From positions 3,224,001-3,288,000 of the forward strand of contig NZ_JACCBN010000001.1 in the NCBI RefSeq assembly GCF_013409505.1: DNA of 64,000 bases, in the 5' to 3' direction. The stretch is from Actinomycetospora corticicola (lineage in GTDB: Bacteria; Actinomycetota; Actinomycetes; Mycobacteriales; Pseudonocardiaceae). The notes below the pieces were generated by a model. The model was not told where the DNA came from and did not search any database. It saw nothing but the letters and a program-made list of their open reading frames with translations. Both the position numbers and the translations under genes were made by a program. Numbering within the stretch: position 1 is the first letter of the stretch; each line of letters opens with the position of its first letter. Below, piece after piece: positions 56,963 to 64,000 of the stretch.

Positions 56963-58228
56963 GTGACCGGCGAGCGTTTCATCCCGTTCCGCAAGACGGA
57001 CGTCGTCGCGATGTGTGTGGACCGCGAGCCGGAGGCCGACCGGGAGTCCTTCCGCGCCTTCGCCGAGCTCCTGTCCAGCCTCCTCCACCACGAGTTCCGT
57101 GGGCGACTCGAGGCGCTCAAGGACGCGTACCACCCCTTCAATCCGGACTCGGACACGCGCACGGTGGTCGAGCCGAGCGAGGGCGAGCGGGCCGAGGCGC
57201 AGGAGCGGGTGGCGCGCGAGCTCGCCGACCTCGCCGAGGACGCCAACTTCGTGCGGATCTCCGCCGAGGATCTCGGCCAGGCGTTCGAGCAGGAATCGCT
57301 GATGAAGGTCCGGCTGGACGTCGACTTCGACGACTTCGAGCAGGTCGTCTTCTATCGACGCGGCGAGACCGTCCGGACGGAGGAGGTCAGGCAGTTCTTC
57401 GGCCTCCGTCGCCGGACCATGACCTTCACCAACTACGGCAAGGTCCTCGTCTACGTCCGGTTCAAGGACGCGTCCTACTTCGAGGAGAACGGTCGGGACG
57501 TCGACGACCTGCCGTTCACACCGGGCTCGACGATCATCAAGCTGTTCCAGGACGTGCCCCGCGCCGACCTCGAGATGCTGTTCCCCAATGCGCAGGTGCG
57601 GATGCGGCGCCTCGACAAGCTCCTGATCGGCGTCCCCGCCGTCATCTCGGGCGTCATCGTGGTCGCCACCAAGCTCATCGCGGCCCTGCTGCCGCTGTTC
57701 CTGCTGCTCGCCTTCTGGATCGGGGCCCGCCGCCAGCCCGTGGAGCTCAACAGCGGCCAGCTCCTCACGCTCGGGGCCGGCCTCGTGGCGTTCGGCGGTT
57801 ACGTGGTGCGGCAGGTCAGCGCGTTCAAGAACAGGCGCATCCAGTTCATGAAGACGCTGTCCGAGAGCCTCTACTTCCGCAACCTCGACAACGACGCGGG
57901 CGTCTTCCACCACCTCCTCGACGCCGCGGAGGACGAGGAGGTCAAGGAGGCGGTGCTCGCGTACCACTTCCTGCGCGCGGCGGGGACACCGCTGACTCCT
58001 CGGGAGCTGGACGAGCGCATCGAGGACTGGTTCGCCCGCACCTGGGACGCCGAGTTCGACTTCGAGGTCGACGACGGCGTGGCGAAGCTGCGTCGGCTGC
58101 GCCTGCTCGACGAGGACACCGAGGACCGTCTGAGCGTGGTCCCGCTCGACGAGGGCAAGCGTCGTCTGGACGAGACCTGGGACGACCTCTTCGAGTACAG
58201 CACCATGGGCGCTCCCTCGGGCCGCTGA
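56963..58228 (+). CDS. DUF3754 (TMEM143-like) membrane protein
   Basis: 421 residues: FIPFRKTDVVAMC at the start, FYRRGETVRTEEVRQFFGLRRRTMTFTNYGKVLVYVRFK, GSTIIKLFQDVPRADLEMLFPNAQVRMRRLDKLLIGVPAVISG, two central membrane helices and QVSAFKNRRIQFMKTLSESLYFRNLDNDAGVFHHLLDAAEDEE, all typical of DUF3754. Biochemical role unknown. GAGGGG 7 bases before the GTG. It starts 162 bp after tRNA-Arg. Confidence 0.85.
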   Translation: MTGERFIPFRKTDVVAMCVDREPEADRESFRAFAELLSSLLHHEFRGRLEALKDAYHPFNPDSDTRTVVEPSEGERAEAQERVARELADLAEDANFVRISAEDLGQAFEQESLMKVRLDVDFDDFEQVVFYRRGETVRTEEVRQFFGLRRRTMTFTNYGKVLVYVRFKDASYFEENGRDVDDLPFTPGSTIIKLFQDVPRADLEMLFPNAQVRMRRLDKLLIGVPAVISGVIVVATKLIAALLPLFLLLAFWIGARRQPVELNSGQLLTLGAGLVAFGGYVVRQVSAFKNRRIQFMKTLSESLYFRNLDNDAGVFHHLLDAAEDEEVKEAVLAYHFLRAAGTPLTPRELDERIEDWFARTWDAEFDFEVDDGVAKLRRLRLLDEDTEDRLSVVPLDEGKRRLDETWDDLFEYSTMGAPSGR

Positions 58229-58235
58229 GCCGCGC

Positions 58236-58862
58236 TCAGGCCAGCGCCGACAACGTCACCGCCGACAGTCCGCGCCGTGCCGTCCGGGTGAGCAGCCCGT
58301 CCACGGTCTCGGCCACACCGGCGCGCTGCGGGCCCTCGTGCAACACGACGACCGAACCGCGCCGCACCACGGGGTCCAGCCACGCCGCGGTCGTCGCCGT
58401 CCCGGCCCCGGACCCCGCGATCGCCACCGCCGACCCCAGCACGCATCGCAGCCCCTCCTCCTCGGCGACCGCGACGTGCGCGGAGGTCGGCCACCCGGAG
58501 CCGGGACGGAACCACCGGACGAGGCCGTAGCCGGTGAGCAGGGCCTGCGTCGCGCGCAGGTCGTCGCGGAACTCCTCGAGCGGCAGCTGCCACGTCGGGC
58601 GATCCCGCCACGTGTGGTTGCCGATCTCGTGCCCCCCGGCCGCGATCCGCGCCGCGAGGTCCGGGTGCGCCTCGGCCCGCTCGCCGATGAGGAAGAACGT
58701 CGCGTGCGCCCCGTGCCGGGCCAGGACGTCGAGCAACGCCGGGGTCGTCGCCGGGTCCGGCCCGTCGTCGAACGTCAACGCGAACCGGGGCGCCGTCGTG
58801 GGCACGGCGAAGAGCACCCGGCCGGCCAGGACCGGACCGATCGTGGTCAGCAGCGACAACAT
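58236..58862 (-). CDS. NodB-type polysaccharide deacetylase
   Basis: 208 residues: FALTFDDGPDPATTPALLDVLARHGAHATFFLIG (metal Asp pair), GGHEIGNHTWRD (His-x3-His), RWFRPGSGW and VVLHEGPQRAG. A hydrophobic N-terminus (MLSLLTTIGPVLAGRVLFAV) may anchor or export it. It removes N- or O-acetyl groups from a cell-wall polymer. Divergent from the DMT transporter with only 21 bp between starts. Confidence 0.88.
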   Translation of the reverse strand: MLSLLTTIGPVLAGRVLFAVPTTAPRFALTFDDGPDPATTPALLDVLARHGAHATFFLIGERAEAHPDLAARIAAGGHEIGNHTWRDRPTWQLPLEEFRDDLRATQALLTGYGLVRWFRPGSGWPTSAHVAVAEEEGLRCVLGSAVAIAGSGAGTATTAAWLDPVVRRGSVVVLHEGPQRAGVAETVDGLLTRTARRGLSAVTLSALA

Positions 58863-58883
58863 CGGGGTCCATGATGTCCGCTC

Positions 58884-59834
58884 GTGAGCGCTCGCGTGTC
58901 CGTCGCCCCGCAGCCGGTCTCGGGCCTGGCGATCGCGCTGCTCTCCGGGTTCACGTTCGGGCTGGCCGGACCGTTCGCGGCGTCGCTGCTCGCCACCGGC
59001 TGGTCGGCGCCGGCGGTGGCGCTGGGCCGCCTCGCCGGGACGGCGCTCCTGCTCGTCGTCCCGCTGCTCGTCGTCCTCGGCCGCGGATGGCGGCCGCGGG
59101 CCGGGCACCTCTGGGCGATCGCCGTCTACGGCATGATCCCGTTGGCCGGTGCGCAGGTCTGCTACTTCGGCGCGGTCGAGCGCCTCTCCGTCGGCGTCGC
59201 GCTGCTGATCGAGTACACCGCGCCCGTGCTGCTCCTCGGGTGGACGTGGGCGCGGTCGGGCGCGCGGCCCCGTCCCCTGACGATCCTCGGTGCGGCCCTC
59301 GCGATCGCAGGGCTCGTGCTCGTTCTCGACGTCGGGCGCGGTGCGGTCGTCGACCTCGTCGGCGTGGCCTGGGGGCTCGCCGCCGCGGTCTGCCTCGCCG
59401 CCTACTTCCAGCTCTCGGCCGCGTCCGGGCGCGGGACCGACGGCCCGCCGGCCCTCGTCCTGATCGCGGGCGGCACGCTCGTCGGCAGCGCCGTCGTGGC
59501 CGCCGTCGGACTGCTCGGCCTGCTGCCCCTGCGCGCCGCCACCGCGCCGATCGACCTCGGGGGATGGACGGCGCCGTGGTGGGTCGGGGTCGCGCTCGTC
59601 GCCGCGGTGTCGACCGCGTTCGCCTACCTCTCCGGCATTGCGGCCGTGGGCCGGCTCGGCTCCCGGCTGGCCTCGTTCGTCGGGCTCAGCGAGGTGCTCT
59701 TCGCCGTCCTCGCCGCCTGGTGGCTGGTCGCGCAGCGGCCGACCGGCACGCAGGTGGCGGGCGGCGCACTCGTCGTCGTCGCGATCGCACTGATCCGGTG
59801 GGCCGAGCCCGAACCGGTCAGCCTGTCGGCATGA
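58884..59834 (+). CDS. EamA/RhaT-type DMT transporter
   Basis: 316 residues, ten helices: LAIALLSGFTFGLAGPFAASLLATGWSAPAVALGRLAGTALLL, CYFGAVERLSVGVALLIEYTAPVLLLGWTW (EamA signature), second repeat ending STAFAYLSGIAAVGRLGSRLASFVGLSEVLFAVLAAWWLVAQRP. Probably exports a metabolite; substrate unknown. CATGAT 8 bases before the GTG suggests leaderless expression. Confidence 0.88.
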   Translation: MSARVSVAPQPVSGLAIALLSGFTFGLAGPFAASLLATGWSAPAVALGRLAGTALLLVVPLLVVLGRGWRPRAGHLWAIAVYGMIPLAGAQVCYFGAVERLSVGVALLIEYTAPVLLLGWTWARSGARPRPLTILGAALAIAGLVLVLDVGRGAVVDLVGVAWGLAAAVCLAAYFQLSAASGRGTDGPPALVLIAGGTLVGSAVVAAVGLLGLLPLRAATAPIDLGGWTAPWWVGVALVAAVSTAFAYLSGIAAVGRLGSRLASFVGLSEVLFAVLAAWWLVAQRPTGTQVAGGALVVVAIALIRWAEPEPVSLSA

Positions 59835-60399
59835 TCTCCTCGGGGCCCCGGTCGGGGTCCGGCCGGCGCCGGAACCCACCGAGGAAACGGCGGACCGCCG
59901 TGCGGGCCGTGACCGACGTCCCGGGGGCAGCGGTCGGAGCCGGTGCCCCCTCGATGACCTTGACGCCGCCGTCCGGGCCGCCCTCGAGCATCGGCGGTTC
60001 GTCGCCCGCCTCGAGGATGTGGTCGTCGGGCCACTCGATCCAGTACGGCTCGAGCAGCCGGATCGAGATCCACTGCGCGTCGGAGAAGGGGACGATCTCG
60101 ATCGCGGGCACGCGGAGGGCGGCGGCGAGACGGTCGGCCCGCCGGATCACGTCGATCGGGAGCTGTCCGGGCCGCAGCTTCACGGAGAAGCGGGGCGGCG
60201 AGCAGTCGAGGGTGATCCGGCCGATCGTCGGGACCTGGAGGATCGCGCCAGGCGGCGGCATCACCTGCGCGAGGTGCGTGACGAGGCAGGCATTCGTCCA
60301 GACGTCCTTCAACTCGCGCTCCCGCGCGGCAACCTCCCGCCGGTGCCACTCGCGGTCGGCCCGGCACGCACCCGGCGTGAGCGGAGCGATGATCCACAT
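59818..60399 (-). CDS. Hypothetical protein resembling the N-terminal region of actinomycete FtsK-type transfer proteins
   Basis: 193 residues. WTNACLVTHLAQVMPPPGAILQVPTIGRITLDCSPPRFSVKLRPGQLPIDVIRRADRLAAALRVPAIEIVPFSDAQWISIRLL has the rhythm of the region preceding the FtsK/TraB motor in actinomycete conjugative elements, but no ATPase domain follows. The C-terminus is disordered. It may be a relic or a free-standing adaptor. The resemblance is from memory and moderate at best. It overlaps the transporter gene by 17 bp. Confidence 0.5.
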   Translation of the reverse strand: MWIIAPLTPGACRADREWHRREVAARERELKDVWTNACLVTHLAQVMPPPGAILQVPTIGRITLDCSPPRFSVKLRPGQLPIDVIRRADRLAAALRVPAIEIVPFSDAQWISIRLLEPYWIEWPDDHILEAGDEPPMLEGGPDGGVKVIEGAPAPTAAPGTSVTARTAVRRFLGGFRRRPDPDRGPEEIMPTG

Positions 60400-60522
60400 G
60401 ACAGTTCCCCCTGTCGTTCCCCCTTCAGGGACGATAGGCGGTCATAGCACAGCTTCCTGTAGTCGATTCGGCACCGATCCGGTCACGAACGGAGTAAGTT
60501 CTCGGCCAACCGACCCCGGATC

Positions 60523-62040
60523 TCACTTCCCGTGCACGGGTTGACCCCACTGCGTGCCGTCCCGGAGCGCGCGCTTGAGGAGCTTGCCGCCGGGATTGCG
60601 TGGCAGCGGCTCGGACGTCACCACGACGTACTGGGGCAGCTTGAAGTCGGCGAGCTGCGTCGCGAGGTGCGCGAGGACGGCGTCGACGTCGATCCCCGCG
60701 CCGACGAGCACCGCCCCCACCTTCTCCCCCATCACGTCGTCGGGCACCCCGACGACGGCGGCGTCGGCGACCCCGGGCGCGCCGGCGAGCGCGTTCTCGA
60801 CCTCCACCGAGTAGACGTTCTCGCCGCCCCGGTTGATCACGTCCTTCGCGCGGTCGACCACCCGGACCAGACCGTCGTCGATCCGGGCCAGGTCCCCGGT
60901 CCGCAGCCACCCGTCCACGAAGGTCGACGCCGTCGCGTCCGGCGCGGCCCAGTAGCCGTCGACGACGTTCGGCCCCCGGATCAGCAGCTCGCCCACGCCG
61001 GCGTCGTCGACGTCGTCGAGGGCCAGGTCGACCACCGGTGCGGCGAAGCCCACCGAGTCGGCGTGCTCCGCGGCCCACTCGTGCGGCAGGAAGGTGGAGA
61101 TCGAGGACGTCTCGGTCAGGCCGAAGCCGTTGCCGAGCCGCGCCTGCGGGAGCCGTTCGGCCAGCCGCCGGACGAGGGCCGGGGCGATCGGGGCGCCGCC
61201 GTAGGTCACCCGCCGCACGTGAGAGAGGTCCACGCCGAGATCGCGCGCGAGGGTCAGACCGTAGATCGCCGGGACGCTGACCAGCGTGTCGATCCGCTCG
61301 TCGACGATCGTCGAGACGAAGGCGGCCCCGTCGAAGGCGGGCAGGACGACCGTCGTGCCGCCGAGCCCGAGCTGCACGAGCAGCTGGGAGTTGCACCCGG
61401 TGACGTGGAAGAGCGGCACCGACACCAGGTTCCGCAGCGTCGGTCCCTCGGCCCGGTCGATGCCGATGACCCGGATCGCGGTCTCGACGTTGGCCAGGAA
61501 GTTCCCATGGGTGGTACGGGCGCCCTTGGGTCGGCCGGTGGTCCCGCTCGTGTAGAAGATGGCCGCCAGGTCGCCGGGGACGAGGTCCTCGAGCGCCTGC
61601 GGGTGGCCCGACGGGAGCGGTGCCCCCGGGCGGAGCACCACCGACGCGCCGCTGTCGGCGAGCACGTGCTCCACCTCCGGCGGGGCGAAGCGGGTGTTCA
61701 CCGGCACCGCGACGGCACCGGCGAGCAGGGTCCCGAGGAACCCGACCACCCAGTCGACCCCGGCGGGCAGGAGCGACGCCACCCGGTCGCCCCGGTCGAC
61801 GCCGTCGGCCACGAGCCCGCCCGCGACCGTCGCGGCCCGCTCCCAGAGCTCCGCGTACGTCAGCCGCTCCCCGCCCACCTCGACGAGTGCCTCGACGTCG
61901 GGATGGCGCTCGACCGAGGCCCGGACCATCGCGACGACGGAGGGCGCCAGCCCGTCGTACCGCGCGATCCCGTCGGCGCCCCGGGTGAGGCCCGAGGTGT
62001 CGAAGGGCGCGGGTCCGCGCGGCAGCGGGTCGGGCGACAT
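60523..62040 (-). CDS. Class I adenylate-forming acyl-CoA ligase-like enzyme
   Basis: 505 residues: AAIFYTSGTTGRPKGARTTHGN (ATP loop), LFHVTGCNSQLLVQLGLGGTTVVLP, GNGFGLTETSSIST, DGWLRTGDLARIDDGLVRVVDRAKDVINRGGENVYSVEVENAL (hinge and A10 region) and LPRNPGGKLLKRALRD with the catalytic Lys. It activates a carboxylic acid as acyl-AMP then CoA ester; the acid is unknown. The ATG at 62040 gives the standard length. It is 5 bp downstream of the small gene before it, so the two are an operon. Confidence 0.9.
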   Translation of the reverse strand: MSPDPLPRGPAPFDTSGLTRGADGIARYDGLAPSVVAMVRASVERHPDVEALVEVGGERLTYAELWERAATVAGGLVADGVDRGDRVASLLPAGVDWVVGFLGTLLAGAVAVPVNTRFAPPEVEHVLADSGASVVLRPGAPLPSGHPQALEDLVPGDLAAIFYTSGTTGRPKGARTTHGNFLANVETAIRVIGIDRAEGPTLRNLVSVPLFHVTGCNSQLLVQLGLGGTTVVLPAFDGAAFVSTIVDERIDTLVSVPAIYGLTLARDLGVDLSHVRRVTYGGAPIAPALVRRLAERLPQARLGNGFGLTETSSISTFLPHEWAAEHADSVGFAAPVVDLALDDVDDAGVGELLIRGPNVVDGYWAAPDATASTFVDGWLRTGDLARIDDGLVRVVDRAKDVINRGGENVYSVEVENALAGAPGVADAAVVGVPDDVMGEKVGAVLVGAGIDVDAVLAHLATQLADFKLPQYVVVTSEPLPRNPGGKLLKRALRDGTQWGQPVHGK

Positions 62041-62045
62041 CCGCC

Positions 62046-62309
62046 TCAGCGCTTCCGGCAGGCGTCGTAGATCGCCTTGTACTGCTCGTCGGTGATCCGC
62101 CCGTCGTCGTGGGCGGCGTCCATCGTCTTCACCCAACCGCCTTCGGGGAACGGGTCCGTGTCGCCCAGGCTCGAACTGGCCGGCGTCGCGTCCGGCCACT
62201 CGTGGGCCGACAACGCGGCCACCGTGTCGTCCAGCGAGACCCGGCCCGCCTCCAGGTCCAGCAACCACCGGTCCGCCACCGAGTCACCCGGCTGCCACGA
62301 GCCCGCCAT
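62046..62309 (-). CDS. Small hypothetical protein upstream of the acyl-CoA ligase
   Basis: 87 residues: MAGSWQPGDSVADRWLLDLEAGRVSLDDTVAALSAHEWP and KTMDAAHDDGRITDEQYKAIYDACRKR. Acidic, soluble, no family recognised. GGAGG 5 bases before the ATG. Co-transcribed with the ligase by spacing. Confidence 0.72.
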   Translation of the reverse strand: MAGSWQPGDSVADRWLLDLEAGRVSLDDTVAALSAHEWPDATPASSSLGDTDPFPEGGWVKTMDAAHDDGRITDEQYKAIYDACRKR

Positions 62310-62418
62310 ACCCACCTCCACGTGTGTCAGGTCACAGGGACTCCACCACAGGGATCCGTTCCGCGCGACCCCCGACGCAACCCTCGCGACGACGTGAACA
62401 GGACATAAGCTCCACGTC

Positions 62419-63354
62419 ATGGCAGCCGGACTCTTCGCCCTCCTCGACGACGTCGCGGCGCTGGTCAAGCTGACCACCGCCTCGCTCGACGACGTGGCCG
62501 GTGCGGCCGGCCGGGCGAGCGCCAAGGCGGCCGGCGTGGTCGTCGACGACGCCGCGGTGACCCCGCGCTACGTCCAGGGCCTGGAGCCGAGGCGGGAACT
62601 CTCGATCATCGGCCGCATCGCGCGGGGCTCGCTGATCAACAAGATCCTGATCATCCTCCCGGTCGCGCTGCTGCTCAGCCAGTTCGCGCCGTGGGCGCTC
62701 ACCCCGATCCTCATGCTCGGCGGGCTCTACCTCTCCTACGAGGGCGCCGAGAAGGTGTGGGAGAAGATCACCGGGCACGAGGAGCAGGCCGAGGCCCGCA
62801 ACGAGGCCGTGGCTGCCGCGCCCGAGGAGAACGAGAAGAAGATCGTCTCCTCGGCGGTGCGCACGGACTTCATCCTGAGCGCCGAGATCATGGTCATCGC
62901 GCTGAACGAGGTCGCCTCCGAGGGGCTGGTCTCGCGCGCGGTGATCCTGGCCTTCGTCGCCGTCGTGATCACCGTGCTCGTCTACGGCGTCGTGGCGCTC
63001 ATCGTGAAGATGGACGACGCCGGGCTGGCGCTGTCGAAGCGGGAGTCCCCGGGCGTCGCCGGGTTCGGCCGCGGGCTGGTGAAGGCGATGCCGATCGTGC
63101 TGGCGACCCTGTCGAACGTCGGGATCGTCGCGATGCTCTGGGTCGGCGGGCACATCCTGCTCGTGGGGGTCGACGAGCTCGGGTTCCACCCGCCGTACGC
63201 GTTCGTGCACCACCTCGAGGAGCTGCTCGGCGGCGGCTTCCCCGGCTGGCTGGTCAACACGGCGTGCTCGGCCGTGATCGGTCTCGTGGTCGGCGGGATC
63301 CTCGTCGCGATCGCCCACCTGCTCCCGCGGCGGAAGCAGGAGCAGCACGTCTGA
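62419..63354 (+). CDS. DUF808 (YedI-like) inner-membrane protein
   Basis: 311 residues: FALLDDVAALVKLTTASLDDVAGAAGRASAKAAGVVVDDAAVTPRYVQGL is the standard DUF808 N-terminus, followed by KILIILPVALLLSQFAPW, LGGLYLSYEGAEKVWEK, and six or seven helices with GFGRGLVKAMPIVLATLSNVGIVAMLWVGGHILL. Function unknown. TAAGCT 7 bases before the ATG, leaderless type. Confidence 0.9.
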   Translation: MAAGLFALLDDVAALVKLTTASLDDVAGAAGRASAKAAGVVVDDAAVTPRYVQGLEPRRELSIIGRIARGSLINKILIILPVALLLSQFAPWALTPILMLGGLYLSYEGAEKVWEKITGHEEQAEARNEAVAAAPEENEKKIVSSAVRTDFILSAEIMVIALNEVASEGLVSRAVILAFVAVVITVLVYGVVALIVKMDDAGLALSKRESPGVAGFGRGLVKAMPIVLATLSNVGIVAMLWVGGHILLVGVDELGFHPPYAFVHHLEELLGGGFPGWLVNTACSAVIGLVVGGILVAIAHLLPRRKQEQHV

Positions 63355-63421
63355 GGGTCCGTTTCACGGCGAGGTGGTCGCGGCAATCCGCCGCCCCCCG
63401 CCGTCGAGAACGAGGACTCCC

Positions 63422-64000
63422 ATGACGAACCCGCCCGCCCAGGGCCAGGACCACCCCGGCCACGAAGCCCTGCTCGACCCGCCCGCCGACCACGGTGAGC
63501 AGAGCTACCGCGGCAGCGGTCGGCTGCAGGACAAGGCCACGGTGATCACCGGGGCGGACAGCGGCATCGGCCGCGCCGTCGCGATCGCCTTCGCCCGCGA
63601 GGGCGCCGACGTCGTGATCGGCTACCTGCCCGCCGAGGAGGAGGACGCCCGCGCCACCGCGCGCTGGGTCGAGGACGCCGGGCGGAAGGCCGTGCTCGTG
63701 CCCGGGGACCTCGCCGAGCCGCAGGCCTGCCGGGACCTCGTGGCCCGGGCGGTCGACGAGTTCGGACGGATCGACGTGCTCGTGAACAATGCCGCGTTCC
63801 AGATGGCGCGGGAGACCCTCGAGGACGTCCCCGACGACGAGTGGGACCACACGATGGCGGTCAACCTGGGCAGCCTCTTCCACGTGACGAAGGCGGCGCT
63901 GCCGCACATGCGCCCCGGCGCGTCGATCATCAACACGACCTCGGTGAACTCCGACCAGCCGCCGCCCCAGCTGATCGTCTACGACACCACGAAGGCCGGC
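63422..64000 (+). CDS. Short-chain dehydrogenase (YghA/GsiB-associated type), 3' end outside window
   Basis: First 193 codons of a classical SDR with the N-terminal extension of the YghA-like group: HPGHEALLDPPADHGEQSYRGSGRL, then KATVITGADSGIGRAVAIAFAREGADVVIGYLP (cofactor loop), DVLVNNAAFQ, and SIINTTSVNSDQPPPQLIVYDTTKAG, with the catalytic Ser and Tyr-x3-Lys at the window edge. GAGAACGAGGA lies upstream of the ATG. Truncated by the window end. Confidence 0.88.
   Translation, partial: MTNPPAQGQDHPGHEALLDPPADHGEQSYRGSGRLQDKATVITGADSGIGRAVAIAFAREGADVVIGYLPAEEEDARATARWVEDAGRKAVLVPGDLAEPQACRDLVARAVDEFGRIDVLVNNAAFQMARETLEDVPDDEWDHTMAVNLGSLFHVTKAALPHMRPGASIINTTSVNSDQPPPQLIVYDTTKAG

Noticed and set aside
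1..64000. CRISPR array or CRISPR-associated genes
   Set aside because: No regularly spaced short direct repeats or Cas motifs seen. The tandem repeat pairs at 275/361 and 6918/7000 are palindromic and only paired.

Overview
The window is very GC-rich chromosomal DNA from an actinomycete, most likely from the Pseudonocardiales or a relative of the mycolic-acid bacteria. The evidence is dense GC-biased coding, many GTG starts, many starts that look leaderless, and gene neighbourhoods matching the Mycobacterium/Corynebacterium chromosome: rsmI divergent from pmt; tRNA-Ala, glpR-like, rimJ, moeA/glp-like, UTP-glucose uridylyltransferase, 5-formyl-THF cyclo-ligase, FmdB/Ruc-like; moaB2-like, htrA/pepD-like, mprB-like and mprA-like. 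No plasmid, phage or CRISPR signature was seen. The window cuts a gene at each end.

Layout. 0-6.3 kb: tail of an unidentified protein, then glycerol catabolism (glpD divergent from glpF-glpK) with an LpdA-like quinone reductase convergent to glpK. 6.4-17.3 kb: housekeeping (GGCT-like protein, Tex, M20 amidohydrolase, a large Ser/Thr kinase, purine nucleoside phosphorylase, a flavodoxin-like protein, a quinone oxidoreductase, RsmI). 17.5-19.1 kb: protein O-mannosyltransferase. 19.1-30.7 kb: an accessory block, the most interesting part of the window. 30.8-46 kb: a conserved core region. 46-64 kb: a two-component system, DNA repair, methyltransferases, a sulfur-linked GntR/YeiH/rhodanese operon, tRNA-Arg, membrane proteins and an acyl-CoA-ligase-type enzyme.

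The accessory block combines an AmiC-like cytosolic amide-sensor protein, a MarR regulator and an AmiE aliphatic amidase with the catalytic triad at the Pseudomonas positions (Glu59, Lys134, Cys166). These are followed by two large paralogous tubulin/FtsZ-like proteins. One begins with alternating histidines, and both end in an identical Cys-x3-Cys-x-Cys cluster. Three copies of an unrecognised ~100-residue protein are interspersed. A NiCoT nickel/cobalt permease, a type-5 peroxiredoxin, a sigma-like helix-turn-helix protein, an orphan 172-residue protein, a FhuF-type 2Fe-2S protein and a ZIP transporter follow. No nitrile hydratase, urease or hydrogenase subunit is present, so the metal client is unknown. 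My working inference is an undescribed metal-dependent system built on a tubulin-fold heteromer and linked to amide (possibly nitrile-like) metabolism.

Non-coding structure is also notable. A ~60-bp palindromic element occurs five times in intergenic DNA. A second hairpin family contains the TAG stops of flanking genes. There is a perfect 24-bp-arm palindrome between rsmI and pmt, a CIRCE-type heat-shock operator before the FmdB/Ruc-like gene, and symmetrical operators in several divergent promoters.
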